Shown here piece by piece: positions 17,260 to 26,812 of a DNA stretch of 31,345 nucleotides. Under the pieces are notes generated by a model. That model worked only from the letters and a program-made list of their open reading frames with translations. It ran no database searches and was not told the origin of the DNA. The DNA is from Mycoemilia scoparia. Its lineage: Eukaryota > Kickxellomycota > Kickxellomycetes > Kickxellales > Kickxellaceae. The stretch's first letter is position 1. The number at the start of each line of letters is the position of its first letter. The stretch lies in the NCBI GenBank assembly GCA_027575805.1, contig JANBPU010000190.1:1-31345 (forward strand). The letters are read 5' to 3'. The position numbers were made by a program, and so were the translations under genes.

Positions 17260-18499
17260 TATGCCCACACAACAGCATTTTAAATACAGCCTCTTCTTCC
17301 AAGTAATATAATAACGCCACTAAACAAATATTATAGTTGATACATACATAAACGCTGAAGAACTGTTGGTTATTTTTTCATGGTAAGTACTCATATATTC
17401 AATTCCTGATACTTTTAGATGCTTGGGTTTTTATATTGCCACACATTTTATTTTGGGTCTTGAAATAAATACAAGAACTGGACTGATGTATATCCAAAAT
17501 CAAAAAGATATTCCGTTACAAGTATTTATTCTTATCTTATATTTGTTTCTTATATTTATAAGCAGCATGCTTTTGAAACGCTGTATAATACTTTTTATTA
17601 ATAAGATCAATATAAAGTTGGGTGCCTAATTACAGAAATGAAAAGGAGCAAAGGGAGGATGTACAAAACCTGTGGGGTACGGAGCGGGTAGAGGGAAAGG
17701 ACTCTGGTTTATATTTTTCCAATAAGACAGGTCTTAATTGGACCAGTGCATTTAGACGTCCAAAAACGAAAATTGGTGTGTAGTTGCTATTCACTTGGTA
17801 CTAAAGCAGTTTGGATATTATTTCCTTTATGGAGCATAACAAGGAGTCGACTATTTCATCACAAATATGCCTACAGGGCAATATTCGGAATCAGCACAAG
17901 AGTCTTTAAAAAGCTAAAAATAAAATAAAATAAAGTAAGGGGGTAGTATTGGTGGGCAGGTGGGTTGATATAACTGGATTACTCATCAAGAAAATCCCAA
18001 AGGAATAATGAATGTAGCCAAGTGACTTTATTTTGGCCTTTGTCTGTGTGTCTGCAATAGTTTTCGGAAGTAGCTAAATTATTTAATTGGATAATAATGA
18101 CATGCAAGTTATATTGCTGTTGAAACAAATAATTTTACATACACACAGACATGAAATAAAAATAGCTCCATGTGGCCAATGAATGGGAAAGGTTCCATTG
18201 ACCCACAGGCAGATTGATAGATGGATAAACATAATGATAGAGCGTTTTGTGTTTTTAGAAGCACACAAATTTATATAAGTGCCAAGATTGATGGTCCAGC
18301 TTATTTCACAATATATTTTGAAGGAAATAACAAGGGTGGATATGCTTTTAATTTATTGATGGAGAGCAGGAAGATACACAATACAAACTCGAGAGGACGA
18401 ATACAACAAAAACTTACAAATAGAAAAAACAACGTGCAAATATGATATGCAAAACAATGTATAATCTATACAGATCAGCAGCTTTTCAGGGAAGCGAAT

Positions 18500-18898
18500 T
18501 TACGCGTGATAATAGTAGTAGTGGCTATGGTTTTTGGAAGGCTTATTGTGCTTCTTGTGGCCACTTCGACCGCTTTTATGGTGATGTTTATGACCACTTT
18601 TTGATTTGGAGTGCGGTTTAGCTCTGTATCTGTTGGTACTTCGGGCATTGTAGGCATTGCTACGAGCACGGGTATCAAGACTCGGCACAAAGAATCGAAG
18701 CGGTCCATCTAGTACGTTTTGATGTTGCGACTTGCCACCTTGTGTATAGCGACGACTGTTGTGGGAGCGGTGGTAGTGGCTATGGTGATGACGACTACGA
18801 TGGTGGCGATGACGGCTTGATGAGGAGTGTGGATTGCCTGTTAAATGATCGATGATAGACCGAAACAATTCCACTATTGCGTAGTAGCTGGTGGACAT
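18500..18898 (-). CDS. His-rich, basic low-complexity protein
   Basis: 132 residues. An N-terminal amphipathic helix of about 5-20 (YYAIVELFRSIIDHLTG) is followed by two His/Arg/Lys/Ser tracts (about 24-50, rich in HH and RH pairs; about 95-128, rich in HK and SG). A more ordinary middle (about 60-80, VLDGPLRFFVPSLDTRARS) separates them, and YYYY lies near the end. There is no signal peptide or transmembrane segment. The His clusters could bind metal ions or acidic polymers, which is an inference from composition. A TATATAAAT lies about 185 bp upstream and the intervening leader has no ATG on this strand, as expected for a real transcript. The Lys/His-rich tract resembles in composition the tail of the secreted protein at 22498-23082. 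I recognise no family, and an additional upstream exon is possible. Confidence 0.5.
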   Translation of the reverse strand: MSTSYYAIVELFRSIIDHLTGNPHSSSSRHRHHRSRHHHSHYHRSHNSRRYTQGGKSQHQNVLDGPLRFFVPSLDTRARSNAYNARSTNRYRAKPHSKSKSGHKHHHKSGRSGHKKHNKPSKNHSHYYYYHA

Positions 18899-19080
18899 GA
18901 TGTATTTTAGTGTTCTAGGAGTTCCGGAAACTCTGAGCCTTAATTAAATAGAATGATGTATATTGGGAGGGATGTTAAATATTTAGAAATAGAGATTTGT
19001 AAATAATAGTTGAATATTGGAGGGATCAGTTTGTGATTTGGTCTGGAATAAGGAGAAAATGAAAAGGGGGAGTCAAGGTG

Positions 19081-19089
19081 ATTTATATA
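19081..19089 (-). promoter_or_regulatory. TATA box of the His-rich protein gene
   Basis: TATATAAAT read on the minus strand. No minus-strand ATG occurs between it and the start codon at 18898. Confidence 0.4.
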
Positions 19090-20298
19090 TTATTTGCTGC
19101 ATGTGGCGGGCGAGGTGTTGGTCTACGCATGCCCGCAAAAGAGCGAGCAAAGGCCAAAGCACCAGCTTAGTAGGAGGTAGTCAGTGGAAGAGCAGCAAAG
19201 GAGGTTGGTCACAACTGTTTTGTGAGTAGTGGGAGTGTTCGGCTCCAGCAAATAAGGGAAAGAAATCAGCGTGCAGCCATTTGAAGCCGAAATAACACGG
19301 CAATAAAAAGCGACACCCATGACTTTTGCTGTCTTATTATAGCCACCCCTCCCAATTGTCGCTGGTCCCTTGGCTCGCCCCATTTACCTGTACAATCCCG
19401 TGAGTTCCTATTCTATTAAAGCTAGGTAGAAGTAAGTCCTTCTTGATAGAATAATAGAACCACCTGTCCAATAAAGATATTAACTTTGCCTTCTCTAATT
19501 ATTTCAGCATAAACGACACGACTTCCCTGCTTTGCTACCATTGCTGCTGTCAATGAAATTAATGTATGTTTTAGCCATTTTCGCACAGCAATTACAAAGG
19601 CTTGTGCCGCTTTTAGGTACAATGTTGGAGTTGGATTACCAGCACTCAAACAGTTCCTTTCTCTCTCAACTACTCTCCCCTGTCAATCAAGACTTCTTTA
19701 AAATTTCATCATGTGGTTTGGCTCAATGTGATATTTCGACATTTAGATGCCAAGGGGCCGCTTTGTTGGACTAAAGCAGTTTGGGCAGTTAGCCAGCTGG
19801 CATTCAACTGCAACTTGTCATATTACATTCCTCACAAGTTGGTCTGATGCGGTAGAGAGGGCGTGCAGGTGAGTGAAATGCCTTGGCCTGTATCCAAACA
19901 CTGGGAGATGACAGCAGTAACGGAGTAACTACACTTGCTTGTGTTTGTTGAAGGAAAGGGGGAGGCGTAAGGTGTCCAGGCCTGGGTTAGATACCATGAA
20001 TGATTGAAGGGTGTTAACAACGTCTGCTGCAAGTAAAAACATACTTGGACCTCAGCTGATTGATAGTCACTATTATCCGTCATTCCGAACCTATGTTTGT
20101 AAATCTTCCCGCAGCAAGACCAGACCATGCCCGGCCTTTACTAGCCTAGTTGATTACTATTCAGCCATTGCTATCTGAATATCACAGTGCAACAATAGTA
20201 GTAGTAATGTTGTTACCAATGGGGGGATTATTTAATTATCACCCCACCCCCTTCCTGGCTGACTGCCTTCCTTTCCTTTTTCCTTTTGTGTTACCATA

Positions 20299-20396
20299 TG
20301 GGTGGCTATTTTTGAAGGGTGGCCATCTGATAATAAGCTGTGATTGCCCCTATAGCTGCTGGCCACAAAAAGGCATCCTTCAAAGGTTACCAGCCA
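20299..20396 (+). mobile_element. MITE-like element, copy D (right-half derivative)
   Basis: About 98 bp, flanked by TA on both sides. The left terminus is TGGGTGGCTATTTTTGAAGG and the right terminus its diverged complement ending ACCAGCCA. The interior (CTGTGATTGCCCCTATA, CTGGCCACAAAA) matches the right half of the family. Confidence 0.78.
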
Positions 20397-21670
20397 TATG
20401 CCAATATATTATATTGCATTAAATGGATGATTATGATTTCTAAAAATACCATGTCTGTTTATTACCAGCCAATAGCTAATCAAGCGTCATTGTGTTTGTA
20501 ATTTATGTGGGACTGTGTGCAAGTGTATATTTTAAGATTTTGTAGGTGGATTTGCAACAGAACAGCCAGTTGCAACCACAGTGTTGGATGGACTGTTACA
20601 TGTTGTTTGACCGAATAATTCAAAGAGTGTCTGAGCTACTTTATCTGTATTATTAGTATATCATACCGCTTTGTAAATCCATCCCTATCTGGGTGGTGGG
20701 GATGAGGCACATGTTGGTCAAATTAATAAAAGGGTCAAATGTTTTCTACTCTTTAAAGTTCCGCAGAACATATTGTCGTGGCCTTGTGTTAATTGCGGCA
20801 ATAGAATATAGTGTGTGCATGGGCTACAGCCATCAAATCAAGATGCGTTATATGTCAGCACAGAACCAAGGTCGAAAGTGTGGTGGTGCCACTATCTGGA
20901 ATAATTTGCATGTTTATTTCAACTATTCGGCTGTTCTTTTCAAATGTAGAAATGTGTCCGGATGAGTCCAGAAAATTTGCTCAATGGAAAAGACAGTATG
21001 GATATAAAGATGTTTGATTCCGGGTACTGCGGCCAAGAACATTTTTGGAGTGTGAATATTCGGCTGGTATTACTTCGAAGCCCTTGTCGGTCACAAGCCC
21101 GGGTAGCGGTTCGCAAAGAGTATTCACTACATTAATTGGGATACTAAAGTGTGAGAAAGTTGGAAATTGGATTGCCAAGTCTGATTATCTATCATTCTGT
21201 CTCCACTATACGGCGTGGAGTGAGCATTTAACAATTGATGAAAACTTATGATTTAACAGGCATCCATAAGGTCGGGCATGCTTTAACATACATCAAGGTG
21301 CAGGAGTGTAATGCTATGTTTGCATCTTTTCCCAAAGGAGACACTACCAGCCGCCTTAAAGACCCCCCGTAAACTTACTCAGAGCTTGACAAGTAACATA
21401 TGATTTTAACGTACTTTGTATTGGACTTTGTTTCCTCGGGGCTTCGGTCCCAAGGTCTGTCTGAATATAACAATGAGTTTTTGGATATTTAGAATTAATT
21501 TGACGCGCTATAAGACAGTTTATAATGTAGATGTGCTTCATACTATGTAAATATCCAAACCCATTTTATCGACATTTTGATTATAACATTAGTTCTCACA
21601 TGCCTATTCACGTATAAATTTATGTTGCCCTGGTATCCATAGGTTAGCTGGCATGTAATGTTTCTTAATA

Positions 21671-21785
21671 TGGGTAATAATTTTTGAAGGGTGAATGTTC
21701 ATTAGTAAAACTGGACATCCATTTAGCTGTGATTGCGCCTATAATCAGTGGTCACCAAAATTTACCCTTCAAAAATTATGATCCA
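21671..21785 (+). mobile_element. MITE-like element, copy E (right-half derivative)
   Basis: About 115 bp, flanked by TA on both sides. The left terminus is TGGGTAATAATTTTTGAAGG; the interior has ACTGGACATCCATTTAGC and TATAATCAGTGGTCACC; the right terminus ends AAAATTATGATCCA. It is very close to copy F. Confidence 0.85.
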
Positions 21786-21986
21786 TATGGTAAGGCTGCT
21801 ATGGCAGCAGCATTGCTAATGCCAGCTGTGTCTTTTTTGTAGATGAAAGTCAGTTTATTTTCCTGCTTCACTGCTCTTGGACAGATCATTAAGATGCAAA
21901 GACTGCTTCCTATGCGAATATTGACTCATATTCAAAGATGAGCAGCCGAGCACATATGTTAAGATTTCGCTTGGGATCAAGCATAT

Positions 21987-22134
21987 GGCAGAGTCTCTTT
22001 TAAAGATGTACCAGAAGAATGCCCTAGATAATAGCCAATATTCTACCAGGCTCCAGCCAAAATGTATGGCTTATGAGTTGACTTTCAAGGAATGTATGAG
22101 CACACTTTTCTGTTTCCAATTGACTGAGAGCTTG
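21987..22134 (+). repeat. Second dispersed repeat, copy 2
   Basis: Aligns with 16058-16205, including the exact block AGCCAAAATGTATGGCTTATG. It runs directly into MITE copy F, as copy 1 runs into half of MITE copy B. Both composite units are followed by ATATAATGACT. Confidence 0.65.
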
Positions 22135-22139
22135 CCATA

Positions 22140-22254
22140 TGGGCGATAATTTTTGAAGGGTGAAAGTTTACTAGTAAAATTGGACACCCATTTGGCTGTG
22201 ATTTCCCCTATAATCACTGGTCACCAAAATTCACCCTTCAAAAATTATGATCCA
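22140..22254 (+). mobile_element. MITE-like element, copy F (right-half derivative)
   Basis: About 115 bp, flanked by TA on both sides. The left terminus is TGGGCGATAATTTTTGAAGG; the right terminus ends TTCAAAAATTATGATCCA. The interior is nearly the same as in copy E (TGGACACCCATTTGGCTG, TATAATCACTGGTCACC), which suggests recent relatedness of the two. Confidence 0.87.
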
Positions 22255-22285
22255 TATAATGACTGTGGGTGGATTCTTGCAAAAA

Positions 22286-22309
22286 GTACCCTTCAAAAAT
22301 TATGATCCA
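22286..22309 (+). repeat. Solo MITE terminus, copy G
   Basis: GTACCCTTCAAAAATTATGATCCA repeats the right terminus of copy F 31 bp after that copy ends, with no left partner. It is a remnant or a local duplication. Confidence 0.7.
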
Positions 22310-22497
22310 AATGTGTTGAGAATTGGTTGATTTTATATATATCTTGGCATGTAAAAGTGTTTTATTGGCTTATAGTGTTTATTTTCCCTAGTTAGGACTG
22401 AAAGCGAGAAGATTGCTAATCGAAAATAGCTCAAAATCAAGACTTAACTTTTTAAATAGCTAATATTTGATAAAAGGAAGAAAGGAGAATATAGTGT

Positions 22498-23082
22498 TTA
22501 GTGGTTGTGACTACCTTTTTTATGTCTATAATGTTTTCTGCGTTTAACGAGGTTGTTAGTGAAATTATCAAGCAGGCCACCCAAGCCTTTATCTTTGACC
22601 TTTTTATCGTGGGCTTTACGATTCTGAGCCTTGGCTTTGTGGTTAGAAGAACCATTGTGCTTGTGCACTTTATTCTTATGAGTTACAGCAGCTTCTCCGT
22701 TATTATGGTCTGAGATCTTATGCTTAATGGGATCGGCATCATTAGCTTTCAAGTCCTTTACGTCCTGGATGTCATCGGGCTTCATTTTCTCGCTTCTTGG
22801 CTTAATATTTTGGGTATTCTTTGGGGTAATTGGGTGACATCTGGGGCTCTTTTTATCATTAAGATAGCATTTGTTGTTTGGCTGACAATTAATTTTGGTG
22901 TGAACACCATTCATACAGACAAAATAGTGATCGGCTACATCATTAACATTGCCAGGACATTGTGAATAGACCTGAAATGCCTGGCATTGTGGTTGCGGGT
23001 TAACAGAGGCGGCAGAAACATAAGGGCTGTTAAGGGCAAGGAGACTGACGGTGGTGAAGATTAGGAACAAAGGCTTGACCAT
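22498..23082 (-). CDS. Secreted six-cysteine protein (CBM19-like spacing) with Lys/His-rich tail
   Basis: 194 residues. A signal peptide spans about 1-24 (hydrophobic core LFLIFTTVSLLAL, cleavage near SPYVSA). Six cysteines at 33, 42, 56, 66, 72 and 82 form a compact domain. The YFVCMNGVHTKINC-x5-C part recalls the C-nG-x-C-x-C layout of fungal chitin-binding CBM19-type modules, but the match is only by cysteine and aromatic spacing. The remainder (about 90-194) is disordered and strongly basic in its second half, with HK-rich stretches, GLGGLLDNF near 166-174 and KRRK at 180-183, a possible Kex2 site. Likely roles are cell-wall binding, chitin masking or a secreted effector, all inferred. 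The frame continues upstream to non-ATG codons and to ATGs at 23178/23181, but those touch the TATA element, so the ATG at 23082 at the signal peptide is preferred. Confidence 0.72.
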   Translation of the reverse strand: MVKPLFLIFTTVSLLALNSPYVSAASVNPQPQCQAFQVYSQCPGNVNDVADHYFVCMNGVHTKINCQPNNKCYLNDKKSPRCHPITPKNTQNIKPRSEKMKPDDIQDVKDLKANDADPIKHKISDHNNGEAAVTHKNKVHKHNGSSNHKAKAQNRKAHDKKVKDKGLGGLLDNFTNNLVKRRKHYRHKKGSHNH

Positions 23083-23183
23083 TTTGGTGGATGCGATGCT
23101 AAAGAGGGGGTTAACTTTGTATGTATGAGATCGAGTGGATGTGGTGGAGATAAAGTTCACCAAAAAGGAGAGAATCATCATGA

Positions 23184-23193
23184 TATATATATA
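23184..23193 (-). promoter_or_regulatory. TATA element of the secreted six-cysteine protein gene
   Basis: An alternating TATATATATA tract about 100 bp upstream of the ATG at 23082. No minus-strand ATG lies between the two. Confidence 0.45.
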
Positions 23194-25218
23194 ATTTTTA
23201 GAAAACTGAGTATAGCAACCTCGCGCTAGATGGTTGTCATTCAGGTTTGTGTCTAATGGAATATGCTGGCTCAAAATGCTCCTGCAAATATTGCCTACAT
23301 TTTAGTGTTTTCAAAATGCCTTTCCAGAGTGGAAATGTATGGTGGGCGCCAGAATTTCCTTTATTAAGTTTGAGCTTAAAAAGAAGGTTGAGTAACCCTA
23401 ATTTATGGACAGCCTTGGTGATGTGTGGTGCAGCAGTCTCCACCAAGTATGACATTTAAATTGCCTTTAGATAGAGAACCATACTTCAAGTCTTTATATT
23501 AATTTATGGAACTTTGTTTTTGTAAAATTGCTCTTCGAGACTAATTATTAGCGGCTGAAGAAAGTCAAAGTCACTAGAGGCGGTGGCAGCAGGTCGTATA
23601 TAGAATCAAGGAATTTCGCCAAGAAGACCCTATAGCAGAATGGGATTATCATGTTAATATTTTCCTGCCAAGACAACATTGCTTCTTTCAATCTGCTAAT
23701 TTGTATATTGTGGCTACAAAAAAATTCTTACAGAAAATTATAGTGAATCTAATAGCTTGGCTCACTACTATTTAGATTATCAGCAAAGAGGGTCAAAATA
23801 TGGCCATACATTTGCCTTACACCAATATATTTTGATAACAGACATTTTCGGGCCCCTGCCAAAGAAGATAGCTGGTGGGTTCTCCATAAAAAGGAAACAG
23901 TTCTGTATCCTCATCCCTCAGATAAAATTGGCCTATAAGCTATATATTTTAGGCTGGCAGTAGAGATATTTTACTAGTACACTTTTAGATGGGACTTTAC
24001 CAATTATGTATAGACGATATTAGGGTTTGGTCGAATTCAACTTTGCCCAACACACTGTGAAAGTTTGGTAAAATAAAGAGTATCTAGTTTGCAATCAAAG
24101 ATAAATAAATGGATAAAACTTAGATCAGCATTTGCAATCGAAATCGCACATCAACCGCGATAACATTCCAAAAGAATCTCTTTTGCTCAAAATGGGATAC
24201 AATTCAGTAGCATTATAGTCCATTGATTCGGATATATAAAAGATGTTACAATGGCTAGGCTAGTTCCAAGAGCAACAGAGCGCAAACAACCTACTATCAT
24301 GGTATGAAGACTTGGTCAAGGCTCCAAATTGAGCTTTTATTTTATCCCTTGCATAGATCACGAAACTGTTATCAAAGATGAAATCAGCTGTAATAACCAA
24401 AGGTCTACCAAGCAAGATGAAACTTCTGCATCTTTGCTAGAAAAATGCAGGGACAAATAAAAGTATACATTTGTGCCAACCGGAATAAAATGCCAAGACC
24501 ATAAAGATCTTGTAATCAACATCAGAAACTTGTGAGGCAACGATTGGCCACACTATAGTTTGAAGATGGGAATTGTGTTTTATTCTTCTGACTATGGTCT
24601 TGGTTAGGACAGTGGTTTTACTGGATGAGAAACGCCCCAATGTCTGCATTGATCTTGTTAGACGCCATATGGCTAATACCATACTTTAATGTGAACCACG
24701 AATCCCCCACACTCTCGCTCTGTATGTTTTCTGCTATGGTCGGTATAGAAGCCAAACTGTTTGCACATCCTGTTTCATTGCTTTTTTATTTTTACTTTAT
24801 CCTATCTTCCTATAAGGCTGACAAGTTCTTCCATACTGATACTTACTGCTTCTGTCTCAGTCTTTTATTAACCCTGTCACTATTGTTGGTACTATTACTG
24901 CTGTTATTAGTGTTGGGTGTAAATACTTATAGCAGCGTCCTAGAGAAAGACTTTTTACAAACGCATATCCTTAAACCTATACATCATTCTCTTGTGTACT
25001 TTGATACCTAAAGCGTTCGATTTTTTTGCAATAGCAGCGAGTAAGAAATTCCCACAGAAGCTTTACAAAGCCAGCGGTCTTGTTGCAACCACACCAAAGT
25101 CACTATAGGTTTCTTTATACGTGACAATCTTTTCCACATTTTGCCAAATACTCGCACAAAGGTCTTAATTTCAAAAGCATATTTTCTCCATTAACTTGTC
25201 AGGCCCACCCATAATCAT

Positions 25219-25226
25219 TATAAAAA
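25219..25226 (+). promoter_or_regulatory. TATA box of the GDT1 gene
   Basis: TATAAAAA about 100 bp upstream of the GDT1 ATG. The intervening leader contains no ATG. Confidence 0.5.
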
Positions 25227-25326
25227 GCTAAAGGCATACACACGTTTAATACCAAGGTTATTGAGGCCCAATTTATCGCAATAAACCCAGCGGGAGCAAG
25301 CAAAAAAATCATAGATTCTAGAAACC

Positions 25327-26253
25327 ATGGATGAAATGACAATAACGACGACGATAAGAATAACCGAAACAATGGCCGAATATGCCCCAACTATCATAGG
25401 TCTAGGTGCTGGAAACACCATAGGGACAACACAAATAACAGCAGCACATGGTACTGGATTCGGTGGTGGCCAATTGGGCGATTCTTTGGCTGCATCGGTA
25501 TTGATGACCTTTGTGTCAGAAATAGGAGACAAGACGTTTTTGATAGCAGCAATCCTGGCAATGCAGCATCCGCGAACAACAGTATTTCTGGGAACTTGTG
25601 CTGCATTGTGGCTAATGTCAATACTGTCAGCATTCCTGGGCCATGCGGCCGTCAATATTATATCCCAAGTATATGTATCGATGCTTGCAGGAGTGCTGTT
25701 TTGGATATTCGGTGGGAAAATGTTACACGAGGCCTACACTATGTCTGATGATGAGATTTATAACGAACTTGATGAGGTTACGGCCGAACTTGACGAAAAG
25801 AAGCTATCAAAGCAGCAGCGGGAGCTCGAAGGAGGATTCGATGGCGATGACCGAGGATCAAAAGACGAAAAGGCTGTTGCTGTAGAGAAGCTTGACGGTT
25901 ATAGAGACGGAGGAAAAGATAAGCCCATAAAGCCCAGAGGGCTCCTTGAATCGATTCGCAATTTGATGGGATTCTTGCTATCGCCAATATTCGTAGAGTC
26001 ATTTCTCTTGGCCTTCCTTGCTGAATGGGGTGATCGCTCACAGCTTGCAACCATTGCTCTAGGAGCAGCAAAAAACGTGTGGGGTGTCGTTGTAGGCACC
26101 ATCTTCGGGCATACCGTATGTACTGGGGCCGCAGTTATTGGCGGTCGACTCCTGGCCACCAAGATTTCAGTAAGAAAGATCACATTTGCTGGTGGCATAC
26201 TATTCATAATATTTGGTCTTGTCTACATGTATGAAGCATATCTCGAAAAGTAA
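25327..26253 (+). CDS. GDT1: Gdt1/TMEM165-type (UPF0016) Golgi Mn2+/Ca2+ transporter
   Basis: 308 residues, single exon. It carries the two signature motifs of the family, EIGDKT at 65-70 and EWGDRS at 233-238, each at the start of a three-helix half. Helices run about 53-77, 85-107 and 112-133, then 221-243, 248-270 and 284-305. The halves are joined by an acidic, charged loop of about 138-205. This is the inverted twofold repeat of cation/proton exchangers of the UPF0016 family. In yeast, Gdt1 supplies Mn2+ and Ca2+ to the Golgi lumen for glycosylation. The N-terminal 50 residues are Thr/Gly-rich, and no strong signal peptide is seen, so the usual extra first helix may be absent or lie in a missed exon. 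The start has a strong context (ACC before ATGG). Confidence 0.95.
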   Translation: MDEMTITTTIRITETMAEYAPTIIGLGAGNTIGTTQITAAHGTGFGGGQLGDSLAASVLMTFVSEIGDKTFLIAAILAMQHPRTTVFLGTCAALWLMSILSAFLGHAAVNIISQVYVSMLAGVLFWIFGGKMLHEAYTMSDDEIYNELDEVTAELDEKKLSKQQRELEGGFDGDDRGSKDEKAVAVEKLDGYRDGGKDKPIKPRGLLESIRNLMGFLLSPIFVESFLLAFLAEWGDRSQLATIALGAAKNVWGVVVGTIFGHTVCTGAAVIGGRLLATKISVRKITFAGGILFIIFGLVYMYEAYLEK

Positions 26254-26812
26254 ACAGCAATTGATACTATCATAATAACATCCTTATTACCCTATTATAC
26301 CTTCATCTACATTACTTTAGTGTTATCTTTTGCATGGGCCACAAGCCCACATACAAATAAAATTTTGATATTGTAAAATCACTAAAGGCGGCTTGAGTCT
26401 TGCCTGCGTATATATGTTTGTGCTGACCAAACCAAGGACGCCGCAAATGATTTTATGCTGCTATAGTTACCAGCCTCAGCTACATGCTTCGGGCCCACTC
26501 ACATGACACTATAGGCTACTAAGTATGGGAGAGACATCTTGATGATGAATCGGATGAGGTTTTGGGCTTTGGCAGCAAATAGAAGTGATGACACATAGGC
26601 TGGGCGACACAATTTAAGCAAATCAGCTTTAATTGTACACTGGGTAAGGACCTTTAAAACTTGTCACACTGCCTTAAATCGCTGTTTCTTTGCCTTTCTC
26701 ATAATATACGCTACATTTTCTCCTGTTTAAATATTTCGCTTCACACATACCTGTAAATCTGCGGCGTGGCTTCAAAAGCTGTTCTTATACTGTTTTACTG
26801 CCCTTTCACGAT
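26254..26812. other. Intergenic region between GDT1 and the DCAF6-like gene
   Basis: About 560 bp. The left end is the GDT1 3' UTR and the right 220 bp are pyrimidine-rich and free of plus-strand ATG, consistent with a promoter and leader. No other feature is seen. Confidence 0.5.
26356..26361 (+). terminator. Candidate polyadenylation signal of GDT1
   Basis: AATAAA about 100 nt after the GDT1 stop codon. Confidence 0.4.

Larger units (their letters stand above)
16676..18499. other. Gene-poor region with MITE copy C
   Basis: Apart from a promoter element and MITE copy C, nothing is convincing here. Short frames at 17423-17629, 17746-17928 and 18221-18445 have no domain or signal peptide. 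A TATATAAAT on the minus strand (about 18271-18279) precedes a 49-codon frame starting at 18232, which I could not support as a gene. Confidence 0.5.
18899..22497. other. Gene-poor, repeat-bearing region
   Basis: About 3.6 kb without a convincing gene. It holds a promoter element near the left end, MITE copies D, E, F and a solo terminus G, and copy 2 of the second repeat. Frames at 19123-19383, 20150-20422, 20693-20965 and 20981-21178 lack recognisable features. Those around 20700-21180 are the most protein-like but could not be assigned. Confidence 0.5.
23083..25326. other. Intergenic region between divergent secreted-protein and GDT1 genes
   Basis: About 2.2 kb. Promoter elements lie at both ends. 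The plus-strand frame 24625-25011 has a Leu-rich hydrophobic run but no other support. A strong TATATAAAAG at 24233-24242 has no convincing gene downstream. No repeats of the MITE family were seen here. Confidence 0.5.

Noticed and set aside
17383..17420. ATG followed by a perfect GTAAGT...CTGATACTTTTAG mini-intron of 36 nt
   Set aside because: The only supported introns here are 129 and 183 nt, and the joined frame ends after about 15 codons.
18083..18279. TATATAAAT and a 49-codon minus-strand frame with several cysteines
   Set aside because: No convincing signal peptide or spacing pattern. The frame spans low-information AT-rich DNA.
21015..21115. Sequence with ACTGCGGCCA..., CTTCGAAGCCC and CGGTCACAAGCCC, loosely like 5S rRNA
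   Set aside because: The resemblance covers only short words. The order and stems of 5S rRNA are not reproduced.
20693..21178. Overlapping frames on both strands with somewhat protein-like sequence
   Set aside because: No domain could be recognised and the frames are interrupted. They could be a decayed mobile element, but there is no direct evidence.
23083..23274. Upstream extension of the six-cysteine protein frame
   Set aside because: The upstream ATGs at 23178/23181 adjoin the TATA element, and the extension would bury the signal peptide.
24233..24440. Strong TATATAAAAG followed by short frames that could be joined by a 55-nt GT-AG intron
   Set aside because: The resulting product would be under 50 residues with no recognisable property, and the splice sites are weak. 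It is left as a possible orphan promoter.
24625..25011. 128-codon plus-strand frame with a long Leu-rich hydrophobic run
   Set aside because: The hydrophobic run comes from a simple T-rich CTN/TTN stretch. There is no family resemblance or supporting start context.
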